Of a stretch of DNA of 64,000 nt, positions 1 through 7,873 are shown in pieces. Position numbers and translations under genes: made by a program. The notes under the pieces were generated by a model. It ran no database searches, was not told the DNA's origin, and was given only the letters and a program-made list of their open reading frames with translations. Every line of letters begins with the position of its first letter. The stretch's first letter is position 1. This DNA comes from Halobacillus litoralis (GTDB taxonomy: Bacteria > Bacillota > Bacilli > Bacillales > Halobacillaceae): assembly GCF_020171725.1 (NCBI RefSeq), contig NZ_JAIVAJ010000009.1, forward strand, positions 1-64,000, written 5' to 3'.

Positions 1-140
1 TCTACTTCCGGGCGCGACTTTCTACTTCCGGGCGCGACTTTCTACTTCCGGGCGCGACTTTCTACTTCCGGGCGCGACTTTCTACTTCCGGGCGCGACTT
101 TCTACTTCCGGGCGCGACTTTCTACTTCCGGGCGCGACTC
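1..140. repeat. Perfect 20-bp tandem repeat array, cut by the window edge
   Basis: Seven head-to-tail copies of the 20-mer TCTACTTCCGGGCGCGACTT fill positions 1-140. All copies are identical except the last base of the seventh, which is C. The array continues leftwards out of the window, so its full length is unknown. The unit is more G+C-rich than the flanking DNA and carries no reading-frame signal. A two-helical-turn period would place any bound protein on one face, but no binding protein is known. Recent expansion or an assembly artefact are both possible. Confidence 0.95.
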
Positions 141-146
141 AACGAG

Positions 147-176
147 AAAAGCTCGCTCAGGAGGCGAGCTTTTTTC
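147..176. terminator. Intrinsic terminator after the M48 protease gene
   Basis: GCTCGC (151-156) pairs with GCGAGC (164-169), flanked by A and T runs on both sides. It can stop the minus-strand protease transcript and also block transcription entering from the repeat array. Confidence 0.75.
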
Positions 177-1431
177 ATTCTTGATAGTTTTCAAGCATAT
201 GAATCCGCTCCATCATCGTCGGGTGACCGTAGTACAGGTACTTGATGACGGCAGGTGGATTGACGTCGCTCAGGCCGTTTACGGTCAGCTCTTGGAAGGA
301 GCCGATGGCGGCATCGACGTCTCCGGTCATTTCAATGGCATATCGGTCTGCGTCCGTTTCGGCTCCCCTTGAGACCGCCATTTCGACGGGCTGGGCGATG
401 AAGGTGAGCATCGAGAGAACGAGGTATAGGATCGGCAGTCCGGCGATGTCGGACATGCCTTTCACGTTCAGTCTGTCCCCCCACTTGGCGAAGATCCACT
501 TCAGGAGTCGGTAGCCGATATACAGGCCAACGAAGCTTCCAACTAGGACGCCGATTAAGTTCCATAGTAGGTGGTCCATGACGAAGTGGCCGATCTCATG
601 AGCCATGATGAACAGGACTTCGTCGTCCTCGAGTTTGTTCAGGGTCGTGTCCCACAGCACGATACGCAAGGTCGAGCCGATGCCGTTCACGTAGGCGTTC
701 ATGCTGTTCGTCTCTTCGGACATGTTCACTTCATAAACGCGCTCCGCGGGCACTTCCGCTTCATCGGCGAGCGCAAGAATTTTTTCCTCCAGCTGTTTAT
801 CCTTGAGCTCGGTGAAGTCATTGTAGAGCGGATCGATGACGACGGGCTGGATGAACATCATCAGGGCGATGAATGGGACGAGTCCGACCCAGGCATACAG
901 CCACCAGCGTTTTTCGAATCGCTGGATGAGCAGGTAGAGGACGGTGATCATCAGGGCCATCGTGATGTAACCGATCCAGAAGCCGATCATCTCATCGCGC
1001 ATCCAGCCGGAGAAGGTGTCCGTCGAGATGCCGTATCGGACGGACAGATAGCGATACGCATAGTCGATCGGGAACGTGAGAAACCATGTGAAAGCCGACA
1101 GCATCAGGACGTAGACGGGAATCGAGACGATACGGAAACGGGAGAGTCGTTCTCCGAATCGCTTGAACAAGTGAGACAAACCGAAGGCGAATACGCCGAT
1201 ATAAATGATCCACTCGACCGGAATGGTGGCAAGTGAAAGGAAGTGACGATACCTGGAGTACTCCTGGCTCAGTTCGAGTTCCCGACCTGTCATGAACGTG
1301 GCGGGATCAGCGGCCGTCCCTTGGTAGGCGGCAGGCACTCCGAAGTCGGACCACTGGAAAAGATACAGCCACACAAGCACAAGGTAGATCGGATATGTAA
1401 TCAACGTCCACTTTACGATTCTTTTTTTCAA
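175..1431 (-). CDS. M48 family membrane metallopeptidase, Ste24/YhfN-like
   Basis: This is a predicted zinc endopeptidase embedded in the cytoplasmic membrane, related to CAAX prenyl protease Ste24 and B. subtilis YhfN. Visible are an N-terminal hydrophobic segment, several more membrane segments, the zinc motif MAHEIGHF (HExxH) and a downstream ETDADRYA segment supplying the third ligand. The start is taken as TTG at 1431, because GGAGGTG lies 6 nt upstream. A longer in-frame reading from 1506 has no ribosome site and would prepend a non-membrane sequence. The resulting 418 aa is close to the length of YhfN. The gene is monocistronic, with terminators on both sides. The physiological substrate is unknown. 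Confidence 0.88.
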   Translation of the reverse strand: MKKRIVKWTLITYPIYLVLVWLYLFQWSDFGVPAAYQGTAADPATFMTGRELELSQEYSRYRHFLSLATIPVEWIIYIGVFAFGLSHLFKRFGERLSRFRIVSIPVYVLMLSAFTWFLTFPIDYAYRYLSVRYGISTDTFSGWMRDEMIGFWIGYITMALMITVLYLLIQRFEKRWWLYAWVGLVPFIALMMFIQPVVIDPLYNDFTELKDKQLEEKILALADEAEVPAERVYEVNMSEETNSMNAYVNGIGSTLRIVLWDTTLNKLEDDEVLFIMAHEIGHFVMDHLLWNLIGVLVGSFVGLYIGYRLLKWIFAKWGDRLNVKGMSDIAGLPILYLVLSMLTFIAQPVEMAVSRGAETDADRYAIEMTGDVDAAIGSFQELTVNGLSDVNPPAVIKYLYYGHPTMMERIHMLENYQE

Positions 1432-1487
1432 GCTTCTCACCTCCACGGGTTTCCTTCTATTGTACAAGTCTTCTTCTGAAAATAGAA

Positions 1488-1517
1488 CGAAAAAGAGGCC
1501 GCCCATTTGGACAGCCT
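1488..1517 (-). terminator. Intrinsic terminator after the GH16 gene
   Basis: On the minus strand GAGGCTGTCC, a 4-nt loop and GGGCGGCCTC form a stem followed by TTTTT. It lies between the glucanase stop codon and the M48 reading frame. Confidence 0.8.
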
Positions 1518-1524
1518 CGATTCT

Positions 1525-4479
1525 TTAGTCTTGTTGCACTTCAATCTGGACGTTATCAAGCTGAATGGTGTGCGCTTCCGCAAATTGCCCCATCAAATAT
1601 TTCAGTGAAACGGTCTCTGTCTGTGGCATCGTGAACGTGTAGGTGAACGTCTCGAATGCCCCTGTCAGAGAAACCATTTCCCCTAAGAAGCGTTGGTAGC
1701 TGGCGTTCTCCAACGTCACTTCAACGTCACGCGGTACAGAGGACTTGGCATCGAATGAAAGCTCGTACGTGACGCCTTCATACAGCTCCAGACCCGGATA
1801 TTCCGGCAATACGCTCCACAGCTCCTGCCCCGCTTCTACGATGTCGATGTTCAGCGCTTCATCCTTCACATCAACCGTGGCGTTGGCATCGAAGTGAATG
1901 TACGGCGCCCAACCTGCCATCCCGTCTGAGAAGTCTTCTGACAACGGCAACAGATCGATGTTGTCGTAGTCGACGTAGGTAGACGTCTGAATCAACTCCA
2001 CATCATCAAGGTAAATATCCGCTTCCGCCTCTCCCATGTAAAAGATCAGTTGACTCTCGAGGTCGGATGCTTCTGTCGTCATTTCGAACGGCACCGTGTA
2101 CGTGCTCCACTCCTCGCTCAAAGAAACCGGTTTCGCTTCTGCGTAACGATCACCGTCCTGACTCACGAATCCGACTGCGATCTCATCCGCCTCATCAGCA
2201 CGGGCTGAGAACGTCAGCTCATACGTATTTCCTTTCAACAATTGGATGCCGGTCTGCTTGAATTGGATATCTTCAAGCGATGCGCCCGGCTTCTCAATAT
2301 CCATCTGCATCACCCGGTCCGCCGCCGTCACGACCGCATCCGCTTCAGCCCCGTTCTGAGCAATCGTTTCCCAGTACACGAGTCTTGAAAAGTCACCTTG
2401 GTCAAACGTACCGTTATACACATGATTCCCGTCAGGAAGAGGTTCCTTCTGGGTCGACTCCTGCTGTTCACCCGTCACATCCTCGACACGCACATTGCCG
2501 ATCCAGACAGGGGCTGTAGACGTTCCCATGTTGAACTCCAAACGGGCAGCAAGATCCGTTTCCTGATTGTGTGTGAACGTGTAGGAATGAGACTCGACAT
2601 TGCTTGTCAGATCGAACGTCTGCTCACCAGAGTAGTTAGCGTATCCTCTTTCCGCCCCGCCGGACACCTTCGTCATCACCGAGCGGTTCGTATTCGATTT
2701 CGCATCAAACGTAACCTCATACGTATGCCCTTCCACAATCGCGAGCTTCTGGATCAACTGCAGCGACCATAACGCGTTTCCAGGGTTCGTAATATCGACC
2801 TTGGCAAAATTCGTCCCATCAACGGTGTCCGTGGAAATGCTTCCTTCCCCGGCGAAGTCAGGCAAGGTGAAGAAGTTCCAGTACGTCTCGTCCACCACGT
2901 CTTCATTTTCATCAATCACCGTAAATCCTTGTTCATAGTCTTGATCGTAAATCAGATTGCCGTCCTCTAACGGCTGCTTCGCCTCCTCAGGCAGCTCCTC
3001 AAGCTCCTTAGTCGGCTCCACCGGCTCCTGATAGTCACGCCCTGTCAGCTCATAGACACGGACGTAATCGACTTCCATCTTGCCAGGGAATTCGGTCGTT
3101 TCATCCGCGTCCCCGCCGTACCAGCCACCGACAGCCAGATTCAGAATCAGATAGAATTCCTGATCGAACGGCGCCGGGAACGTATAGTTGGCCGCCTCAT
3201 CCGGACCTTGGCTGAACCAGTTGTTCAGCGTCTGATAAAGCTCACCATCCACATACCACCGAATCTCACCCGGCTCCCACTCGATCGAATACGTATGGAA
3301 TCCCGTGTAATCACTGCCCTCAGGGAAATGATACTCTTTTCCACGATACGTATTGTTCGGATACTCCTCACCATAATGAATCGTACCGCCGATCGTGCTC
3401 GTATCCTTACCCGCCGCTTCCATGATGTCGATTTCACCAGAAGCCGGCCAGTCGCCATACACACTATCCTCCGGCATCATCCAGAACGCAGGCCAGTACC
3501 CCTGACCCTCAGGAAGCTTCATCCGCGCCTCGAACTTCCCGTACTTCTTACTGAACAGATCCTCCGTCTTCAGTTTCGCAGACGTGTACTCATACGTCCC
3601 GAAGTCATCCGACTTCTGCTCCTCCTTCGCCTCAATCACTAACTTCCCGTCCTCGATATACGAGTTCTCAGGGGAATCCGTATAATACTGCTGCTCATTG
3701 TTCCCCCATCCAGGAGAAACCCCTTCCCCGTTCTCATCGACAATCCAGTTCCCCGTATCATAACGCCATTTGCTGGAATCGATTTGTTCGGTTAAAAATT
3801 CATCTCCCCAAACGAGTGACCAGTCCGACGCCTGCTGGCCGACTTTGTAGATTTCGGTCTGCCCGATTTCAGATTGTATGAGCTTCACGCTATTCTGTGC
3901 GGGCTCCTCGATATACAGCGTGCCTTCGACGGTCACCGAATCAAGCAGCGTCTCTCCGGATGCTGCTCCACGCGTAATGTACAGATTCCCTTCAATCGTG
4001 ACGTTTTTCAGCGTAACGCCCGGCTGATTGATCCACGCATTGCCTTCCACCGTCTCATCCTGATGCTCACCTTCCGTGTACACGACCTTCGCGACAGACT
4101 CCGCATACTGCATCGCATCACCAAGCTTCACAGGTTTACGATCGTTCTCGGGCTCTGCCCAGTCCACCACTGGATACAGCGTCGAGAGTGCTTCGAACGC
4201 CTCTCCCTGCTTGATAACAGACTTTTCACTGCCCTTGAATTCCGGCAGGTAGCCGATGGATTCCGCCGTTTCCAACGGATTCTCCCCGTTCACTCCTACC
4301 CATTGATTTAAGAAATCGATAAAAGCCACCTTCGACATCGCCGCATTGGCATGAGGGGGATAGAACGATTTCTCATCCAGCCAATCCGGCCCTTCGGTTG
4401 TTTTCTTCTCCGCAAACACTTGAGCTGCTCCCGCAAATGAGAGCATAAACATCAAACAAATCAGCAACACTTTTCGCAT
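1525..4479 (-). CDS. Secreted multidomain GH16 beta-glucanase with carbohydrate-binding modules
   Basis: This 984-aa secreted enzyme probably cleaves beta-1,3 or mixed beta-1,3/1,4-glucans such as laminarin. Residues 1-23 are a signal peptide ending in VFAE. Residues 30-215 contain a small repeat-like region with two TLKNVTIEG/TLLDSVTVEG strands suggesting a short beta-helix. The GH16 domain spans roughly 217-482 and has the signature GEIDIMEAAG, with the nucleophile and acid/base glutamates near 349 and 354. Three jelly-roll modules of the CBM4/9 type follow at about 525-690, 695-840 and 845-984, each with a TYELTFSAR/AKS-like strand. The ribosome site AGGAGG is 9 nt before the ATG. It is the largest protein of the window. 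Substrate specificity cannot be fixed from sequence alone. No SLH anchor is seen. Confidence 0.9.
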   Translation of the reverse strand: MRKVLLICLMFMLSFAGAAQVFAEKKTTEGPDWLDEKSFYPPHANAAMSKVAFIDFLNQWVGVNGENPLETAESIGYLPEFKGSEKSVIKQGEAFEALSTLYPVVDWAEPENDRKPVKLGDAMQYAESVAKVVYTEGEHQDETVEGNAWINQPGVTLKNVTIEGNLYITRGAASGETLLDSVTVEGTLYIEEPAQNSVKLIQSEIGQTEIYKVGQQASDWSLVWGDEFLTEQIDSSKWRYDTGNWIVDENGEGVSPGWGNNEQQYYTDSPENSYIEDGKLVIEAKEEQKSDDFGTYEYTSAKLKTEDLFSKKYGKFEARMKLPEGQGYWPAFWMMPEDSVYGDWPASGEIDIMEAAGKDTSTIGGTIHYGEEYPNNTYRGKEYHFPEGSDYTGFHTYSIEWEPGEIRWYVDGELYQTLNNWFSQGPDEAANYTFPAPFDQEFYLILNLAVGGWYGGDADETTEFPGKMEVDYVRVYELTGRDYQEPVEPTKELEELPEEAKQPLEDGNLIYDQDYEQGFTVIDENEDVVDETYWNFFTLPDFAGEGSISTDTVDGTNFAKVDITNPGNALWSLQLIQKLAIVEGHTYEVTFDAKSNTNRSVMTKVSGGAERGYANYSGEQTFDLTSNVESHSYTFTHNQETDLAARLEFNMGTSTAPVWIGNVRVEDVTGEQQESTQKEPLPDGNHVYNGTFDQGDFSRLVYWETIAQNGAEADAVVTAADRVMQMDIEKPGASLEDIQFKQTGIQLLKGNTYELTFSARADEADEIAVGFVSQDGDRYAEAKPVSLSEEWSTYTVPFEMTTEASDLESQLIFYMGEAEADIYLDDVELIQTSTYVDYDNIDLLPLSEDFSDGMAGWAPYIHFDANATVDVKDEALNIDIVEAGQELWSVLPEYPGLELYEGVTYELSFDAKSSVPRDVEVTLENASYQRFLGEMVSLTGAFETFTYTFTMPQTETVSLKYLMGQFAEAHTIQLDNVQIEVQQD

Positions 4480-4514
4480 GCTAGAGGTCCTCCTAGAGAT
4501 AGAATAAATGTAAG

Positions 4515-4628
4515 GAAACCGGTTTCGTTATGTGGCAAAAAAATAAACCGCCTCTAGATGTCTGATTCATTAGAAAGCGCTTTCCTTGTGATTGTCATTT
4601 ATCATACCACACTTCAAACCGTGTTCAA
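4515..4628 (-). promoter_or_regulatory. Catabolite-type promoter and two LacI/CcpA-family operators of the glucanase gene
   Basis: On the minus strand TTGAAC (4623-4628), a 16-bp spacer and TATGAT (4601-4606) form a sigma-A promoter. Just downstream sits GAAAGCGCTTTC (4573-4584), which matches the core of a cre site bound by CcpA. Closer to the gene is the perfect palindrome GAAACCGGTTTC (4515-4526), with the central CG typical of LacI-family operators. This suggests glucose repression plus a specific sugar-responsive repressor whose gene is not in the window. Confidence 0.65.
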
Positions 4629-4632
4629 GCAT

Positions 4633-4671
4633 AAAAAAATTCGTGCCCTCATTCCCCTCGAGAGCACGAAA
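4633..4671 (-). terminator. Intrinsic terminator after the Nudix-GNAT operon
   Basis: On the minus strand TTCGTGCTCTC pairs imperfectly with GAGGGCACGAA, followed by a run of seven T. Confidence 0.8.
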
Positions 4672-4677
4672 ACCTTG

Positions 4678-5199
4678 CTATAAAAGCTTTTCCATTCGAA
4701 TATCCGCCCACTTCTTCCCATCCCAGTACGTAAATTCCTGAATACGTCCTATTTCTTTATACCCGAGCCGTTCATACAGACGGTGAGCCCGCTCATTGTA
4801 CTCAAACACACCGAGCTCGATCCGACTCAGTCCGTGATTTTGGATTTCTTTTTCAAGAAATGCAATCGCCTTCGCCCCGACTCCCTGGCCGCGCCCCGTC
4901 TTCTCACCAATCGTAATTCCGATCCATGCCGTCCCTTCCTGATGACGATAAAGATGAGGTGGATCGATCATGTAATTCATCTCTCCGACCAGCTTCCCAT
5001 CCACCATAATCAAGTAATACTGATGGTTCTCCAGCCTTTTTTTCAAATCATCCACCGTCACCGTATGACGGCGCTCAAGATCTTCCTTCGTATGGTGTGG
5101 CCGGGTCAGCGGCGTAATCTCCGCATCATTCTCCCAGCGCTGAAACGCCTCCGCATGCTCCGCTTCAGCTTCGTTCATCGGTATGAATTCGACACTCAT
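4678..5199 (-). CDS. GNAT family N-acetyltransferase
   Basis: A 173-aa GCN5-related acetyltransferase that transfers acetyl from acetyl-CoA to an unidentified amine. It resembles the RimJ/RimL and aminoglycoside/spermidine acetyltransferase branch. The acetyl-CoA loop is visible as GEKTGRGQGVGAKAIAFLEKE, and the C-terminal ERLGYKEIGRIQEF is the usual beta6-beta7 region. The ribosome site AGGAGAGAG precedes the ATG. The gene starts one base after the Nudix gene stops, so the two are co-transcribed with Nudix first. Substrate not predictable. Confidence 0.88.
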   Translation of the reverse strand: MSVEFIPMNEAEAEHAEAFQRWENDAEITPLTRPHHTKEDLERRHTVTVDDLKKRLENHQYYLIMVDGKLVGEMNYMIDPPHLYRHQEGTAWIGITIGEKTGRGQGVGAKAIAFLEKEIQNHGLSRIELGVFEYNERAHRLYERLGYKEIGRIQEFTYWDGKKWADIRMEKLL

Positions 5200-5200
5200 G

Positions 5201-5665
5201 TTACTCTCTCCTATCTATAAGATGTACGGGTTTTTCCGGAATCGCTTGAAGACGTTCCTTCAGAAAATCCGGTCTGATATCGTAACGATGAAGCTCATCG
5301 ACCGGCAGCCATTGGTAGACCAAGTGGTCCCCCTCGAGCCCATGAAACGGCTCCTTGGTGAACCGACCATCTTCCCGCCTGACCGAATAGTAAAAGGCCA
5401 GTTCATGCATCAACCTGCTTTGATATGTAAAGAAACTCTCCGCGATCCAAAGCGTCGAATCGATATCTATTGCTTCCCCGAGCTCTTCCTGCCATTCACG
5501 GACAATACTCTCCTCCGTCGACTCGCCCATCTCGACCCCGCCACCAGGCAGAGCCCAATACGCATCATCCTTCTGCCTGTGAAACAGCACGTGCCCCTCT
5601 TCCACCATGACCCCCGCTGCGCGGTAATTAAAGCGGATCTCATTTTTCTCAAACCGAACATCCAT
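5201..5665 (-). CDS. NUDIX hydrolase
   Basis: A 154-aa Nudix pyrophosphohydrolase acting on nucleoside diphosphates linked to another moiety. The Nudix box runs from GGGVEMGE through REWQEELGE (around residues 40-62), with the metal-binding REWQEE core intact. The ribosome site AAGGAGG is 8 nt before the ATG at 5665. It is the first gene of a two-gene unit with the acetyltransferase; such Nudix/GNAT pairs are common in Bacillus but the shared substrate is unknown. Confidence 0.88.
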   Translation of the reverse strand: MDVRFEKNEIRFNYRAAGVMVEEGHVLFHRQKDDAYWALPGGGVEMGESTEESIVREWQEELGEAIDIDSTLWIAESFFTYQSRLMHELAFYYSVRREDGRFTKEPFHGLEGDHLVYQWLPVDELHRYDIRPDFLKERLQAIPEKPVHLIDRRE

Positions 5666-5725
5666 CGCCCCGACCTCCTTTCTTTTATTATATAGAAAAG
5701 AAGCGAATCATGTGATGCGTCAAGT

Positions 5726-5976
5726 ATTGGGACAGGGAACCTATGAATCTGGACCACGCTGTCCCGATTATCTGGTATTCGGACAGAAGGGACTGCTATT
5801 CATAGATTCTGTGTCCCAATAAAGCGTTATTCGGACAGGGAAATCTGCCATTCCCGCGCTGCGTGTCCCAATAAAGGATAATTGGGACTGAGAAAATACC
5901 TGCCTTCTAAGCGCTAGTCCCAATACACCTGAATCGGGACTGGGCGCACCCGAAATATCCTTCCCTCTGTCCCAAT
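5726..5976. repeat. Five-unit palindromic repeat array with 52-bp period
   Basis: Units at 5726-5768, 5777-5820, 5829-5872, 5881-5924 and 5933-5976 each begin with ATTSGGACWG-like sequence and end with CTGTCCCAAT-like sequence. The ends are inverted copies of each other and the middle 23-24 bp differ completely. Unit starts are exactly 52 bp apart for units 2-5 (51 bp for the first step). Read across unit boundaries, the same bases make compact hairpins, for example TGTCC.AATAA-AGCG-TTATT.GGACA. Unit 4 shows paired changes, GGGACT with AGTCCC, that preserve the stem. There is no convincing reading frame. It fills most of the 540-bp gap before the NADH oxidase promoter. Confidence 0.85.
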
Positions 5977-5994
5977 AGTCACCGTCAAAAATAG

Positions 5995-6194
5995 TTTGTG
6001 AAAAATTGAGCAAAAGGGGTTGCCAAATGAATTCCATGGCGATATACTAAGATTACAGTTTGATTGTGAATCATTTCACAACAACCAACTGCATCATGTG
6101 AATGATTGAGCAAACTAGTTGTTCTTTGTTTATAAAGCCTTTAAACTATATGTATAAGCTGATATGTGAAATACTTCACATACACATTCTAAGG
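5995..6194 (+). promoter_or_regulatory. Tandemly duplicated Rex-operator promoter of the NADH oxidase gene
   Basis: Two diverged 100-bp copies lie head to tail. Copy 1 has TTGCCA (6020-6025), a 17-bp spacer and TATACT (6043-6048), followed by TTGTGAATCATTTCACAA (6064-6081). Copy 2 has TTGTTC (6119-6124), a 17-bp spacer and TAAACT (6142-6147), followed by ATGTGAAATACTTCACAT (6164-6181). Both palindromes match the TTGTGA-N6-TCACAA operator of the NADH-sensing repressor Rex. A further degenerate element TGTGAA..ATTGAGCAAA sits upstream of each -35 at 5997 and 6097. The arrangement predicts derepression when NADH is high. Confidence 0.7.
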
Positions 6195-6205
6195 AGGAAC
6201 CATCC

Positions 6206-7537
6206 ATGAAAATTGCTGTTATTGGAAGTACGCACGCAGGTACGGCTGCGGTGAAGAATATGGCGGAATTGTACCCGGAAGCTGAGATTACGGTTTATGA
6301 GCGAAACGATAACGTGTCCTTTTTGTCCTGCGGTCTGGCGCTGTATGTTGGTGGCGTGGTGAACGATCCACAAGGGTTGTTCTACTCTTCCCCGGAAGCG
6401 CTGCAGGAACTTGGCGTGACGATGAAGATGCAGCATGATGTGGAGAATATCGATACAGAAGAGCAGACGATTGAAGCGACGAACTTGGTAACAGGTGAAA
6501 AAGTCTATGACGCTTATGATAAATTGGTGATGACCACAGGCTCTTGGCCCGTCACCCCTCCTATAGAAGGAATCGACCTTGAGAACGTGCTGCTTGCGAA
6601 AAACTACAACCAGGCGAATACGATCATCGAACGGGCGAAGCATGCTGAGAAGGTGACGGTTGTAGGCGGCGGATATATCGGAGTGGAGCTTGTCGAAGCC
6701 TTTGAAAAAGCAGGCAAAGAGGTGACGCTCATTGACGGGGCGGACCGGATTTTGAACAAATATCTGGATCCTGAATTTACCGATATGGTCGAAGAGGACT
6801 TCCGAAACAGAGGCATTACGCTGGCGCTGAACGAGACGGTGAAGCGCTTCGAAGGAATCGACGGCCAGGTGAAGCGTGTCTTGACTAATGAAGGAACGCA
6901 TGACGCCGATCTTGTCATCATGTGTGTCGGCTTCCGTCCGAATACGGATCTGCTGAAAGGGAAAGTAGACATGTTGGAGAACGGGGCGATCAAAGTCGAT
7001 GCGTATATGAAGACGAGTGATGAAAACATTTATGCAGCAGGGGACTGCTGTGCCGTGAAATACAACCCGACAGGTGGTCACGCGTACATTCCACTTGCGA
7101 CAAACGCCGTGCGAATGGGTACACTGGTCGCGAGAAACATCGTCCGACCGACGATCCAATACGTGGGGACACAAGGCACGTCCGGTCTTCACATCTACGA
7201 CTTGAACATGGCGTCCACAGGATTGACCGAGACGTCCGCTTCCATGATGGACGTTCATGTGAAAAGTGTCACAATCGAAGACACGCACCGTCCCGCGTTC
7301 ATGCCGACTGCGGAACAAGTCAAAATGAAAGTGTCCTATGATCCGGACAGCCGCAGAATTCTCGGGGCACAGGTCATTTCACAGGCGGACGTCACCCAAT
7401 CCATCAATACCATGAGCGTCTGTATCCAGACGGGCATGACGATCGATGAACTCGGATTCGTCGATTTCTTCTTCCAGCCGCATTTCAACCAGCCTTGGAA
7501 CTTCATCAACCAAGCCGGACTCTCAGCGGCTCAATAA
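6206..7537 (+). CDS. FAD-dependent NADH oxidase (or CoA-disulfide reductase)
   Basis: A 443-aa flavoprotein of the pyridine nucleotide-disulfide reductase class 3 family. The N-terminal FAD-binding segment starts KIAVIGSTHAG. The redox-active cysteine is Cys42 in SFLSCGLAL, the position used by water-forming NADH oxidases and by CoA-disulfide reductase. A second Rossmann motif VVGGGYIGVE binds NAD(P)H, and YAAGDCC is the second FAD motif. The C-terminal dimerisation domain is complete. The start is set by AAGGAGG 9 nt before the ATG. Control by Rex-type operators favours a role in NADH re-oxidation over CoA-disulfide reduction, though the family alone cannot separate the two. Confidence 0.85.
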   Translation: MKIAVIGSTHAGTAAVKNMAELYPEAEITVYERNDNVSFLSCGLALYVGGVVNDPQGLFYSSPEALQELGVTMKMQHDVENIDTEEQTIEATNLVTGEKVYDAYDKLVMTTGSWPVTPPIEGIDLENVLLAKNYNQANTIIERAKHAEKVTVVGGGYIGVELVEAFEKAGKEVTLIDGADRILNKYLDPEFTDMVEEDFRNRGITLALNETVKRFEGIDGQVKRVLTNEGTHDADLVIMCVGFRPNTDLLKGKVDMLENGAIKVDAYMKTSDENIYAAGDCCAVKYNPTGGHAYIPLATNAVRMGTLVARNIVRPTIQYVGTQGTSGLHIYDLNMASTGLTETSASMMDVHVKSVTIEDTHRPAFMPTAEQVKMKVSYDPDSRRILGAQVISQADVTQSINTMSVCIQTGMTIDELGFVDFFFQPHFNQPWNFINQAGLSAAQ

Positions 7538-7543
7538 AAATAG

Positions 7544-7576
7544 AGAAGCTGCCTGAAATTCAGGCAGCTTTTTTTA
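7544..7576 (+). terminator. Intrinsic terminator of the NADH oxidase gene
   Basis: AAGCTGCCTGAA pairs with TTCAGGCAGCTT, followed by a run of T. Confidence 0.9.
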
Positions 7577-7592
7577 TGGACTGAAAAATGGT

Positions 7593-7763
7593 TTACTTAC
7601 GGCGCTTGAAGTACTCCTTCATCGTCTTCGTACGTCTCAGGTGTTTCTGTAGTTCATCCAAAGGTATTCCATCTACAAAGCGGTCTCTTCTAAACATTTC
7701 CTCGAAGGCACGATCCATCTCAAACGGCTGACTACTGCGCTCGCTCGTCTTGAGTTCCGTCAT
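7593..7763 (-). CDS. Small basic hypothetical protein, 56 aa
   Basis: A short reading frame of 56 codons begins at ATG 7763, with GGAGGTG 8 nt upstream. It ends with a TAA just before the oxidase terminator. The product starts MTELKTSERSSQPFEMDRAF and ends in a strongly basic tail (KEYFKRRK). It has no membrane segment and looks like a soluble, helical, charged peptide. No family is recognised. The good ribosome site and lack of a competing frame argue that it is translated. It lies downstream of the threonine aldolase on the same strand, 110 nt away, so it may have its own promoter. Confidence 0.6.
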   Translation of the reverse strand: MTELKTSERSSQPFEMDRAFEEMFRRDRFVDGIPLDELQKHLRRTKTMKEYFKRRK

Positions 7764-7873
7764 CGGAACTACACCTCCATTCCATGTGTTACGCTGTTTA
7801 TACCTTAGAAACGACTCTCAGAAACATGGAAATATGCTTTGTTACACATTATGCACTTGTGCTATTTTTTATG

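Noticed and set aside
5726..5976. CRISPR array
   Set aside because: Repeats are only loosely conserved, spacing arises from palindromic units, and no cas genes are present in the window.
5768..6037. Minus-strand 89-codon open frame over the palindrome array
   Set aside because: It lies entirely on repeats and promoter DNA, has no ribosome site, and its protein reads like translated repeats.
6176..7318. 380-codon minus frame opposite the NADH oxidase
   Set aside because: It is a shadow frame of a well-supported conserved gene, without family motifs or a ribosome site.
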